From assembly GCA_963774415.1 (NCBI GenBank), contig CAVZEU010000008.1, positions 1-64,000 of the forward strand: DNA of 64,000 bases, in the 5' to 3' direction. Origin of the DNA: SZUA-36 sp963774415. Its GTDB lineage: Bacteria > Pseudomonadota > Gammaproteobacteria > Xanthomonadales > SZUA-36. Every line of letters begins with the position of its first letter. Within the stretch, counting starts at the first letter, position 1. Made by a program: the position numbers and the translations under genes. Shown one piece after another: positions 1 through 6,899 of the stretch. The notes beneath the pieces were generated by a model. That model was given only the letters and a program-made list of their open reading frames with translations, did no database searches and was not told the DNA's origin.

Positions 1-12
1 CATGGTCGTTCT

Positions 13-216
13 TTATTGCTCGGTGTCCGGCTTATCGGATCTATCAGCCGAACCGCCGGAGCGGACCCATTTATCAACCTCATCCTGTTTAAACATCCAA
101 CGGCGTCCCACTCGATGGCCAGGCATAGACTTTTGTTCAATCCACTTGTAGACCGTCTCGTTGCTTACGTTCAGATACTTGCAAATGTCATCGACAGTCA
201 GCCATCTCTCATTCAT
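13..216 (-). CDS. Small excisionase-family helix-turn-helix protein
   Basis: A 67-residue protein made up almost wholly of a MerR/excisionase-type winged helix-turn-helix. The family pattern is visible: WLTVDDICKYLNVSNETVYK (about residues 5-24), then a wing around PGHRVGRRWMFKQDEVDKWV. Such small proteins act as recombination directionality factors, or as regulators placed at the head of restriction and other defence operons. The gene points leftward out of the window, so a downstream partner operon could begin just outside it. An imperfect palindrome (CCCAAA-TG-TTTGGG) lies 38 bp upstream. The HTH assignment is firm; the role is open. Confidence 0.75.
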   Translation of the reverse strand: MNERWLTVDDICKYLNVSNETVYKWIEQKSMPGHRVGRRWMFKQDEVDKWVRSGGSADRSDKPDTEQ

Positions 217-613
217 AGCGTTCGACCTTTGTTCAACATGTTTTCAGTAAAAGCCCAAATGTTTGGGAAAAACCTAAAATTCAGGCATATTGCCCTCCGT
301 AAACTACTTCGATGGATTGCCAAAGACAAGCGTTTTGTACCGAATAGAGCCGATTTATTCAAAAGATAGCCTGATTGGTATTCTTGATCCGCTTACCTGT
401 GAGCTTTCAGTTAATATCGTCCCATTTTTGCATGTTAGGATTGACCATTCCTGATGCAGTTCGGAACACTATTGCCAATCAGCTTGGCTGATATTGTCGG
501 TGCAATTCAAAGTGCAAATGTGAACTGTATTCGACTTAAGTAGCCATACAAGCGCACAGGAAGTTACCCATGTCTAATTGAAAATTGGGTTGATATGCGT
601 ATCTTTCACTTTC
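217..613. other. Intergenic stretch without a convincing gene
   Basis: About 400 bp of AT-rich DNA between two minus-strand HTH genes. The open frames here are short, lack family features and overlap nothing recognisable. The one structured item seen is the inverted repeat CCCAAA-TG-TTTGGG at 254-267, a possible operator for the leftward HTH gene. The promoter of that gene presumably lies here, but no clean -35/-10 pair was found. Confidence 0.5.
254..267. promoter_or_regulatory. Short inverted repeat, possible operator
   Basis: CCCAAA and TTTGGG arms separated by TG, 38 bp upstream of the start of the HTH gene at 13-216. Position and symmetry fit an operator bound by a dimeric HTH protein of the element. 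This is inference from a single short palindrome. Confidence 0.25.
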
Positions 614-895
614 CTACCACATAAACTCATTTCGAAACACACGCGATCTCAGCTCCCGATCGAGTTCCTCCACTACCTTGCGAAGGTGCTCATTCCTTTC
701 TTCCAGCCTGGTACAGAAACAAGCCCAGGTGGCCGGACTGCATTTGGCGCGGTCATGCTCCCAGTTTTTCACGGTGTTTATATGTACAGACAGAATCTTT
801 GCGACATCTGATTGAGAAAGGTGAGCTTTGAGTCTTTTCTCACGGAACTCGAAGTACGAAGGGCTTTCAAGCTTATTTACGGATCGGATTTTCAT
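614..895 (-). CDS. XRE-type helix-turn-helix transcriptional regulator
   Basis: A 93-residue protein when started at the ATG at 893-895. An AAAGG-like ribosome site lies upstream; the open frame extends further to 946 but that part is glycine/cysteine-rich and unconvincing. Residues of about 17-55 form an XRE/Cro-like HTH: KRLKAHLSQSDVAKILSVHI, then NTVKNWEHDRAKCSP. The C-terminal third (RLEERNEHLRKVVEELDREL) is predicted helical and could serve for dimerisation. It is probably a regulator of the integrated element. A G/C-run imperfect inverted repeat lies just upstream at 935-979. Confidence 0.65.
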   Translation of the reverse strand: MKIRSVNKLESPSYFEFREKRLKAHLSQSDVAKILSVHINTVKNWEHDRAKCSPATWACFCTRLEERNEHLRKVVEELDRELRSRVFRNEFMW

Positions 896-934
896 CGAAA
901 CTTGAACCTTTTCGCTGACATCGCACCCCCTACA

Positions 935-979
935 ACCCCCCGCCACATATCACTTTCCAAGTGTTTGTGGCAGGGGGGG
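935..979. repeat. Imperfect inverted repeat with C-run and G-run arms
   Basis: The left arm has six C followed by GCCACA (936-947). The right arm has TGTGGC, a one-base bulge, then seven G (966-979). It sits upstream of the XRE gene inside the element and could form a strong hairpin in RNA or single-stranded DNA. Terminator, operator and origin-like roles are all possible; nothing in the sequence decides between them. Confidence 0.4.
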
Positions 980-1064
980 ATTAGACAGGGGAGGTTAGGT
1001 GTGGAAAAGAAAGGAATAGATTGGTTTGGAAAAGAGCGGTCTGCAAGAGTTTGGTATGCTGTTG

Positions 1065-1613
1065 TCATGTTAAAGAAATCATCCTATTGATCTTTGAGTA
1101 TTGAGTGTGCTTTTTCCTTTCTTTACCATTCCATTTGCTTTTTACAGTGGCAACTTCCGCAAGGATCATTTCCCCTTTCATTCGTTGAGGCGAAATCCGA
1201 TCAGTGCGACCAGCAGCGAGGTCAGGGAATAGTTCGCACATTTGCTCGAAGTATTCGCCTTGGCGTTTGGCTGCGAACCTGCCAAACTTTCCAGCTGACC
1301 CTTTTAATAAAACTCGATAGTATGCTTTGAGAATGGTTCCTTGATAGGGCCCTTGGGTAATGCTGAATTGAATGACCAACTTGCCTGTTCCGGGTCCGCT
1401 GACTGTCCAGTGCTCCAAATATGCAACTTTGTATTTCCCTTCTGGGATAAGCGGCTCTGACTCAATCGAGCAATCGTCCTTGCGAGCATCCCCGTCACCG
1501 CTGGGGACTAACTGAACATCCGTTTTGGGTTGTGGTGCAATGTTACCTGGGCGTGGGCCTTCGTGGGCTGACAACCATTCTTCATGGGACTGCAGTGTAG
1601 GTTGGGTTTTCAT
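1065..1613 (-). CDS. Conserved hypothetical element protein
   Basis: A 182-residue protein I do not recognise with certainty. Residues 1-55 are low-complexity and polar. From about residue 56 it has a beta-rich pattern (IPEGKYKVAYLEHWTVSGPG, then KLVIQFSITQGPYQGTILKAYYRV). A basic C-terminal part contains KSKWNGKERKKHTQYSKINR. The layout (ligand-like beta core, 'P-x-G-x-Y' opening, closing YSKI motif) resembles small single-stranded-DNA-binding or DUF669-like proteins of phages and conjugative elements, but this is a guess from pattern only. It is co-directional with the other element genes. Confidence 0.55.
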   Translation of the reverse strand: MKTQPTLQSHEEWLSAHEGPRPGNIAPQPKTDVQLVPSGDGDARKDDCSIESEPLIPEGKYKVAYLEHWTVSGPGTGKLVIQFSITQGPYQGTILKAYYRVLLKGSAGKFGRFAAKRQGEYFEQMCELFPDLAAGRTDRISPQRMKGEMILAEVATVKSKWNGKERKKHTQYSKINRMISLT

Positions 1614-1714
1614 TGATGAACTTTCTTGAGTAACTTGGCGGCACTCATAGTTTGAGAATAGAAGCGCGTTTCGCTTGTATTAACTTTATTAAGATTATTC
1701 ACCAGAAAATAGCC

Positions 1715-2068
1715 TCACACATCTTTAGGGTTGCTTTCTATCGGTTTTTTCTTTCCACGGTCATTTATCAGGTCTTGGATAGGTGGTGAGCTTTTATTCG
1801 TCTTTCTGAGGGTTGAGTGATGGGAGCGGTCGGATTTCAAAGTCGAACCAAACCCCATTTCAAGCTGGGTGTTTTCTTCTAAACGGCGTAACCAGTCTTT
1901 TAGGCTTTCGACAAGGAACAGCCTTTTTTTACCAACTTTGATGCTCCTTAACTCACCAGTGTTGATTGCTTCGTAAAGTAAGTCTTTTCCTGAACTTACA
2001 AGTTCTTCTGCTTGAGGCATTGGCACTGCCAATTTTTCAAGCATTGAAATAGATGATTTCTTTGGCAT
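1715..2068 (-). CDS. Excisionase/AlpA-like DNA-binding protein
   Basis: A 117-residue protein. Residues of about 18-63 fit the helix-turn-helix 17 (excisionase/AlpA) pattern: QAEELVSSGKDLLYEAINTG, then ELRSIKVGKKRLFLVESLKDWLRRL. The C-terminal half is polar and basic and without a recognised domain. Its place two genes downstream of the integrase on the same strand suggests a recombination directionality factor or an element regulator. Function is inferred from fold and neighbourhood only. Confidence 0.6.
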   Translation of the reverse strand: MPKKSSISMLEKLAVPMPQAEELVSSGKDLLYEAINTGELRSIKVGKKRLFLVESLKDWLRRLEENTQLEMGFGSTLKSDRSHHSTLRKTNKSSPPIQDLINDRGKKKPIESNPKDV

Positions 2069-2171
2069 TGGATTCTCCAGTTATCGCTGTGGCTCTGTAG
2101 TTTTCTTTATAAGGCAACTGACAAGCGCGGTCACTGGAGGGAAAGAGCGATTTCCCTATATTAGAAGATCC

Positions 2172-2663
2172 TCATGTATCTTTTGGTTTGTCGCCTTCCA
2201 AGTAGGGTGGAGGTAGTGTCCATTTAAAAATATCTGATCCACGATTGCTAAGTTGATCCTCGAAAATCCTTTGACCAGCGTAATAGTGCGTATTTATTGT
2301 GTCGTGCTTACATTTTCTTATTTTGCTTTCACGCACATACGACTCAAAGATTGCTTCTTCTTTGCTTATAGACCTTCCCTCGGATTTAATTTCAGCGATG
2401 ATTTCTTCAACTTTGAAATACGCCTCTAATTTGGTTCGTAAGTTCTTGGCATGGCGTTTACCTGGGGGGTGAAAAAAACTCAAAGGATCCGTGTTTGCGA
2501 TTCTTCTCAAATGGTTGGCATAGCTTTGCCGGAAGTAAATTTGAAGGGCGTCGTTTGATTCAATAATCGAGGCGAGTTGGTTTAACGATTTTGCAGCACT
2601 TTCTTTATCGCCTAACTCTGCAAGAAACAACGTAATGATTGGGTGTTTGGATTCCCAGTTCAT
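2172..2663 (-). CDS. Unknown protein translationally coupled to the integrase
   Basis: Unrecognised 163-residue soluble protein, starting at the ATG at 2661-2663 (MNWESKHPIITLF). The open frame runs further upstream but that part only shadows the integrase. The start codon overlaps the integrase stop by four bases (ATGA), a strong sign of co-translation. The sequence looks helical and charged (EAYFKVEEIIAEIKSEG, then SISKEEAIFESYVRE) with no membrane segment and no catalytic motif I can name. A coupled accessory factor of recombination is possible. Confidence 0.6.
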   Translation of the reverse strand: MNWESKHPIITLFLAELGDKESAAKSLNQLASIIESNDALQIYFRQSYANHLRRIANTDPLSFFHPPGKRHAKNLRTKLEAYFKVEEIIAEIKSEGRSISKEEAIFESYVRESKIRKCKHDTINTHYYAGQRIFEDQLSNRGSDIFKWTLPPPYLEGDKPKDT

Positions 2664-3889
2664 TTTACTGCACCAGAAATTAGCTCGACTGCGGCAGCCT
2701 TGTGTTCTGGAGCAAGATGCGAATAGCGAATGGTCATGTCGAGAGAACCGTGCCCAAGAAGCTCTCTCACTGTATTTAGATCGACACCAGCCATTACTAA
2801 CTTGCTGGCAAAGTGATGGCGAAGGTCGTGCCATTTGAAGTCTTGTAGGCTGGCATCATTTCGCAGCTTCGTCCAGGCAGTTTTGATGGTAGTTAGTCTC
2901 CCTCCAGCGGGGGAAGGAAATACAATTCCCTTATGGTCATTGGATTGCTCATGCCAAGTTTTGAGGACATTGACTGCGAGCTTATTCAATGGAATATGCC
3001 GGATTTTCCCCGACTTTGAGTATCCGGCTTGGACTGTGACAAATGGCTGTCCACTGAGTGTGACATTTTTCCATGTCAAGCTGGTCAATTCACCAAAGCG
3101 CAATCCGGTGTTCATTGATAGCAGTACCATCGGCTTGATGTGGTCTGAAAACTCGCCTTCGCAGATTGGTGGTAAGGGTTTAAGTTCTCGCTCAGACCGC
3201 CATTTGTTTCCGCTGTTTCTTTCGGCCCTTTTCTTCGCCTCCCGTGCTTCAAGCGCGGTCATTAGCCGCTTTTCTTCATCAGGTGATAGATAGCGTACCC
3301 TTGGGCTATCTGCACCTTTGAGCGGCCTTACGGACTGAATTGGATTGCTTTTGATCAATCCCCACTCTACTGCTTTATTGAGCGCGGCTTTTAGCCCCTT
3401 TATATCACGGTTAATTGTTGCTGGATTTGTGCCTGCTTTTTTGCGCTCAGCCTTGAACTTGTCAATCTGCCAAGGAGTAACTTTGTCAATTCGAGTGTTC
3501 AGCAAGACTTTAAACGCGGCATTTAGACGCTTGCAGTTAGCGGTTCCTGATTTTTGATTGGTTACGGCCCAGCTACGATAGCGATCATCGACAAACTTTT
3601 TTAATGTGGGGATGCGAGATCGTATTTGCGGTTCGGGGACTTCACCTTTCTTTCCTCCTGCAATCATTTGTGTCGCGATCACCCGCGCACGTTCCAGGGT
3701 CATTATATTGGCATCGCCAATTCTGCCTCTTTGTCCTCTTGCCCATTCCGCGTAGAACGTCTTTGTTCCAGTCGGTTCAATTCGCAAGATGAAGCCCCGC
3801 AAATCGCAATCGCGTATTTCTATTGGTTTGTCAGTGGCCTTTCGCTTTACTGATCTGTCTGTAATTCTCGTATTCGACCTTTTTGGCAT
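2660..3889 (-). CDS. int: Tyrosine recombinase (site-specific integrase)
   Basis: A 409-residue phage-type integrase. The N-terminal part (about 1-90) is a DUF4102-like/arm-binding region with KTFYAEWARGQRGRIGD; 95-190 is a SAM-like core-binding domain; 195-400 is the catalytic domain. Catalytic residues visible are R264 in NTGLRFGELTSL, a lysine at about 292-295, H354 and R357 in HDLRHHFAS, H380 in ELLGHGSLDMT, and the nucleophile Y389 in IRYSHLAPEH. All are intact, so it is probably active. It ends in a 4-nt overlap with the next gene. It lies about 130 bp from the tRNA-Arg remnant it presumably targets. Confidence 0.93.
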   Translation of the reverse strand: MPKRSNTRITDRSVKRKATDKPIEIRDCDLRGFILRIEPTGTKTFYAEWARGQRGRIGDANIMTLERARVIATQMIAGGKKGEVPEPQIRSRIPTLKKFVDDRYRSWAVTNQKSGTANCKRLNAAFKVLLNTRIDKVTPWQIDKFKAERKKAGTNPATINRDIKGLKAALNKAVEWGLIKSNPIQSVRPLKGADSPRVRYLSPDEEKRLMTALEAREAKKRAERNSGNKWRSERELKPLPPICEGEFSDHIKPMVLLSMNTGLRFGELTSLTWKNVTLSGQPFVTVQAGYSKSGKIRHIPLNKLAVNVLKTWHEQSNDHKGIVFPSPAGGRLTTIKTAWTKLRNDASLQDFKWHDLRHHFASKLVMAGVDLNTVRELLGHGSLDMTIRYSHLAPEHKAAAVELISGAVK

Positions 3890-4016
3890 GGCTCTAAGTG
3901 CAACCTAAGTGTAAGAATTCACATCATATACAGATTGTAACCGACAATCACAGATTTATATAGATTATAATCAACAAGATAAATTTATAAGGTGTTGATA
4001 GTAAATATCGTATCCA
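3890..4016. promoter_or_regulatory. Integrase upstream/att-flanking region with short repeats
   Basis: AT-rich DNA between the integrase start and the tRNA remnant. CTAAGTG occurs twice in direct orientation (3894-3900 and 3905-3911, one helical turn apart). An inverted repeat GATTGT-N5-ACAATC spans 3933-3949. These suit arm-type integrase or directionality-factor binding sites and probably overlap the integrase promoter. The functional reading is inference. Confidence 0.4.
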
Positions 4017-4065
4017 TGCCCTCCGAAGGCAGGGGTCGTGAGTTCGAATCTCGCCGGGCGCGCCA
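4017..4065 (+). tRNA. 3' remnant of a tRNA-Arg(CCG) gene; attachment site
   Basis: From TGCC at 4017 the sequence gives an anticodon loop CTCCGAA (anticodon CCG), the 3' half of its stem, a T arm (stem GTGAG/CTCGC around TTCGAAT), the acceptor strand CGGGCGC, discriminator G and encoded CCA (4063-4065). The 5' half (acceptor, D arm) is absent: upstream lies AT-rich element DNA. The base that should pair in the first anticodon-stem position is also wrong. This is the piece of tRNA left at the boundary of an integrated element, not a working tRNA. Confidence 0.85.
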
Positions 4066-4071
4066 AAATAG

Positions 4072-4099
4072 AAAAGGCCACCACCAGGTGGCCTTTTTT
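4072..4099 (+). terminator. Rho-independent terminator of the former tRNA-Arg gene
   Basis: GGCCACC (4076-4082) pairs with GGTGGCC (4087-4093) around a 4-nt loop and is followed by six T. It directly follows the tRNA 3' remnant, as expected for the original tRNA transcription unit. Confidence 0.8.
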
Positions 4100-4161
4100 A
4101 TTTTCGTGGTCTGGCATCTGGATTAGGTTCTCGCGCGGGACGCGCCAGGTTCGACACAAAA

Positions 4162-4305
4162 TTGCCGGGAGCAATTTTTGAACGCCCGAGCCCGGCGAGG
4201 GCGGCCCCGGAGGGGTGGAGGGCAGGAGGCCCGGAGTATACTTGCAGGGAGCAGATTTGAACCGCCGCAGGCGGGCCCCGCAGCGGTGAGCCCCAGGGAC
4301 GGGGC
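4162..4305. repeat. Two degenerate GC-rich repeat units
   Basis: Two units, about 4162-4233 and 4242-4305, start alike (TTGCCGGGAGCAATTTTTGAAC against TTGCAGGGAGCAGATTTGAAC, written here only as the shared pattern TTGC-N-GGGAGCA..TTTGAAC). They continue as GC-rich, partly self-complementary DNA. The second unit runs directly into another copy of the tRNA-Arg 3' end. No coding potential is convincing. They may be decayed leftovers of earlier insertions at this tRNA. Confidence 0.5.
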
Positions 4306-4317
4306 GAATAATCCTGT

Positions 4318-4340
4318 CGGGCGCGCCAAAATAGAAAAGG
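4318..4340 (+). repeat. Second copy of the tRNA-Arg 3' end and its downstream bases
   Basis: Twenty-three bases, from CGGGCGCGCCA through AAATAGAAAAGG, repeat exactly the stretch at 4055-4077. The bases just before (AATCCTGT at 4309-4316) look like the T-arm end of a different tRNA-Arg(CCG) allele. A perfect 9-bp hairpin (AAGGTGTAA at 4337-4345, TTACACCTT at 4360-4368) follows without a T run. This is probably a second attachment-site footprint. Confidence 0.7.
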
Positions 4341-4453
4341 TGTAATCCGGTCACATGGTTTACACCTTATTCCGGACACACAGTTAACGCTTTGTCGGGT
4401 GCGAACAGGTTGAGGAGGCCCTGGCACCGGCGCAGTTAAATTGTTGATTTATG

Positions 4454-4481
4454 TTGACGAACGGCAAAAGTGGGGTATACT
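4454..4481 (+). promoter_or_regulatory. Sigma70-type promoter of the cold-shock gene
   Basis: TTGACG (4454-4459) and TATACT (4476-4481) are separated by 16 bases. A start near 4488 would leave an untranslated leader of about 150 bases before the ATG at 4641. Long leaders of this size are typical of cspA-type genes and carry cold-responsive structure. Confidence 0.65.
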
Positions 4482-4640
4482 GCGCGCAGCTTGAAAGTAC
4501 GTCTAGCATTTATGCACACCATTTCGAAGTTCCTCTTGTAGCACCTCGTCCTGATTTCATAATTCTTAGAAACACTTCCGGCCAGGTGGTCTTGTCCTTA
4601 CAAGACCGCATTTACAGATCGATTAATTAGGATAAATATT

Positions 4641-4847
4641 ATGACTACTACCACAGGAACCGTTAAATGGTTCAACGGCGCCAAAGGCTTCGGGTTCATC
4701 GAACAAGAGTCGGGCCCCGACGTTTTTGCCCACTTCAGCGCGATCCAGGGTGACGGCTTCAAAGCCCTTACCGAAGGCCAGAAAGTCGAATTCACGATTA
4801 CGCAGGGCCAGAAAGGCCCGCAGGCCGAAAATATCGTTGCTATCTGA
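4641..4847 (+). CDS. Cold-shock protein, CspA family
   Basis: A 68-residue single cold-shock domain, the usual length. It has the RNA-binding motifs KGFGFI (RNP1, about 14-19) and VFAHF (RNP2, about 28-32), the opening GTVKWFNG, and the closing GPQAENI. CspA-type proteins bind single-stranded RNA/DNA and melt RNA structure in the cytoplasm. The gene stands alone, with its own promoter, a leader of about 150 nt and a terminator right after it. The leader suggests post-transcriptional control by temperature. Which csp paralogue it is cannot be told from one copy. Confidence 0.95.
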   Translation: MTTTTGTVKWFNGAKGFGFIEQESGPDVFAHFSAIQGDGFKALTEGQKVEFTITQGQKGPQAENIVAI

Positions 4848-4920
4848 TCAGGGATTGAAAACCGGTTCGTGTCGGTGACGGCGCCGGCCGGTTTCGCGGT
4901 CTGATCGAATGATTAGAAAA

Positions 4921-4952
4921 AGGGCGGGCCCTACCGGGTCCGCCTTTTTTTT
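4921..4952 (+). terminator. Rho-independent terminator after the cold-shock gene
   Basis: A GC-rich stem (GGCGGGCCC with GGGTCCGCC, one G-T pair) with a short loop is followed by nine T. It lies between the convergent cold-shock gene and the glycosyltransferase-like gene and clearly serves the plus strand. Confidence 0.85.
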
Positions 4953-4955
4953 TGC

Positions 4956-6257
4956 CTACACTTCCGCCGCAGCCAGCGTTTCCAGCAACCCGACGAAACG
5001 CGGCAACACGTCGGCGTCCGGGACATCGGTGATTTCATCGAGGAATTTTTGCCGGTGGGCCTCCACGTAGAAGCCGTCACACCCATCGCTGATCAGGCGC
5101 TCCACCTTGGTATAGGCGTCGTCGCGGCAGTCGAGCACGCATTCCGGGCAATAGGCGCCGACGGTCGATAGCCCCGCGTGCAGGTAGTCGGCGGCCAGCA
5201 CAGGCTGTCTTTTCTTGACCGACTCGAACGAGACCGAGGTGGCGATGTCCATCACGGCATCGGCCCACTCGAGCAGGTGCGAGGAATGGATCTTCGAGCC
5301 GACAAAGCGCACGTTCCCGAGGTGTCTCAGCGCCGGGTTGCGTGACAACGGCTGGCGCCAGCCGCCGCGCGTGTGCGCCTTGACGATCAATTCGAGCCCG
5401 GGGAAAGCGGCCAGCATCCGGATCACCCGCTGGACCTCGTCCCAGAAAATCGAGAAATCGCGCTTGCGCAGGAACAGGACCAGCTTGAACCGGTCCGGGT
5501 CGGGTGTGAGCGGGTTGGCCGGCAATAGCCCTGCCAGCCGCTCCATCCATTCATCACAGTAACGCGGCGAACCCAGCACGGCGATTTTTTCGGGTTCCAG
5601 AAATGGGCGGTAGCGCGACGCACACAGTTCGTTGGGCACGACCACCCGGTCGAAAATCCTGGCGGCGGCGAACTTCTGCCGCGGCTCGATCTTGAGTTCA
5701 TCTTCCCGCACCAGGAAATTGGCGTGCGGGCTGTCGCCGTGGGGCAGCGACACGCTGCCGAGGCCGCGCTCGCGCGCCCGTGACACGGCCTGTTCGACGA
5801 ATTCGAAAGGCAGCACCGAATTGCTGCTGATCCAGTCGAAACAGACGACGCCGGCCTCGCCCTCGGCAAATGTGCGCTGCAGCAATGTGTCGGCGACCCG
5901 CTGCCAGAATCCTGTGCGCTCGTCGGGGTCGAGCACGCGCTCCAGGGCACGCGTCACGAGGCCAGGTACCGCGGCCCGGAAATAGCGGTTGAGCATGATT
6001 TTCTGCACCCGCATCCGCGCCAGGTCCCCGCGGCCCAGGATTTCATCCAGGTGCGCGAGCCGGACGCGCTCGAGCGAGGCGAGATAGGCGATGCGGTAAT
6101 CGTCGCGAAAATGCCCCTCCCCGATCAGGACCACGTCACATTCGTGGCCCTTGCGGACCCATTGATCGATCACCGGCGTGATGTGGTCGATGTCGTTGTA
6201 GTGACGCAGAAAGAAGAGTGCTTTCACGGTACTTACCGGTGCGGGATTCGCGTTCAT
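4956..6257 (-). CDS. Glycosyltransferase-like protein (CDP-glycerol transferase / capsule synthesis type)
   Basis: About 433 residues from the ATG at 6255-6257 (MNANPAPVSTVKALFFLRHY); an upstream in-frame ATG at 6311 adds 18 residues, and neither has a strong ribosome site. The opening KALFFLRHYNDIDHITPVID resembles the first Rossmann half of GT-B enzymes. The second half has FKLVLFLRKRDFSIF, ELIVKAHTRGG and a late SSHLLEWADAVMDIATSVSFE segment like the nucleotide-binding part of CDP-glycerol glycerophosphotransferases and capsule proteins. No signal peptide or membrane helix is seen. It is a single gene between two regulators of nitrogen and cold response, so its substrate cannot be inferred. 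Confidence 0.6.
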   Translation of the reverse strand: MNANPAPVSTVKALFFLRHYNDIDHITPVIDQWVRKGHECDVVLIGEGHFRDDYRIAYLASLERVRLAHLDEILGRGDLARMRVQKIMLNRYFRAAVPGLVTRALERVLDPDERTGFWQRVADTLLQRTFAEGEAGVVCFDWISSNSVLPFEFVEQAVSRARERGLGSVSLPHGDSPHANFLVREDELKIEPRQKFAAARIFDRVVVPNELCASRYRPFLEPEKIAVLGSPRYCDEWMERLAGLLPANPLTPDPDRFKLVLFLRKRDFSIFWDEVQRVIRMLAAFPGLELIVKAHTRGGWRQPLSRNPALRHLGNVRFVGSKIHSSHLLEWADAVMDIATSVSFESVKKRQPVLAADYLHAGLSTVGAYCPECVLDCRDDAYTKVERLISDGCDGFYVEAHRQKFLDEITDVPDADVLPRFVGLLETLAAAEV

Positions 6258-6380
6258 CGATGGTTTTTCGGAAGCGCAAATTGTACCCGAAAGTCGCCGC
6301 ATCGATGACAAGTTTCCGCGCTGTGGGCAGCCCCGGCTGGGTGGTTTGACGCGCGTTCGGTGTGCCAGCGCGGGGGTCAG

Positions 6381-6397
6381 TGCACCAAATTAGTGCA
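6381..6397 (+). promoter_or_regulatory. NtrC-binding site upstream of glnK
   Basis: TGCACCAAATTAGTGCA matches the dyad TGCAC-N7-GTGCA of NtrC enhancers. It lies about 90 bp upstream of the sigma54 promoter element at 6473-6488, a normal enhancer distance. Confidence 0.8.
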
Positions 6398-6472
6398 TGT
6401 TGTGGCAGCGAACCGTATCGCAGCCGCGGCCGGACCCCGCTGGCGAGCCCGCGGGCCGCTGAATTCCAGGCT

Positions 6473-6488
6473 TGGCCTGATTCCTGCA
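6473..6488 (+). promoter_or_regulatory. Sigma54 (-24/-12) promoter of glnK-amtB
   Basis: TGGCCTGATTCCTGCA fits the consensus TGGCACG-N4-TTGCA, with GG and GC at the right spacing. It is 14 of 16 identical to the glnA element at 29981-29996. Start of transcription is expected near 6499, about 40 bases before the glnK ATG. Confidence 0.85.
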
Positions 6489-6539
6489 TATCCAAACGGG
6501 ACCACATTAAGGGAAACGTGCATCTGCGAGGAACGGACC

Positions 6540-6878
<339 letters not shown>

Positions 6879-6899
6879 CGGCGAGGAGGGCCAACTGCC

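Larger units (their letters stand above)
1..4065. mobile_element. Right end of an integrated genetic element at a tRNA-Arg gene
   Basis: Seen: all six genes from 13 to 3889 lie on the minus strand, the DNA is clearly AT-richer than everything to its right, and a tyrosine integrase gene lies next to a truncated tRNA-Arg(CCG) 3' end at 4017-4065. Known: tyrosine integrases commonly insert elements into the 3' end of tRNA genes and leave a partial tRNA copy at one boundary. Inferred: the element extends left out of the window and the intact tRNA-Arg should be at its other end. No capsid, conjugation or replication gene is visible here, so phage, ICE and genomic island remain open. Confidence 0.8.

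Noticed and set aside
4098..4427. Small minus-strand frames over the tRNA-Arg footprints
   Set aside because: They translate tRNA remnants and GC-rich repeats backwards; such products are common false annotations.
6401..6420. TGGCAG near 6403 considered as a second sigma54 -24 element
   Set aside because: No GC at the required -12 distance; the element at 6473-6488 fits far better.
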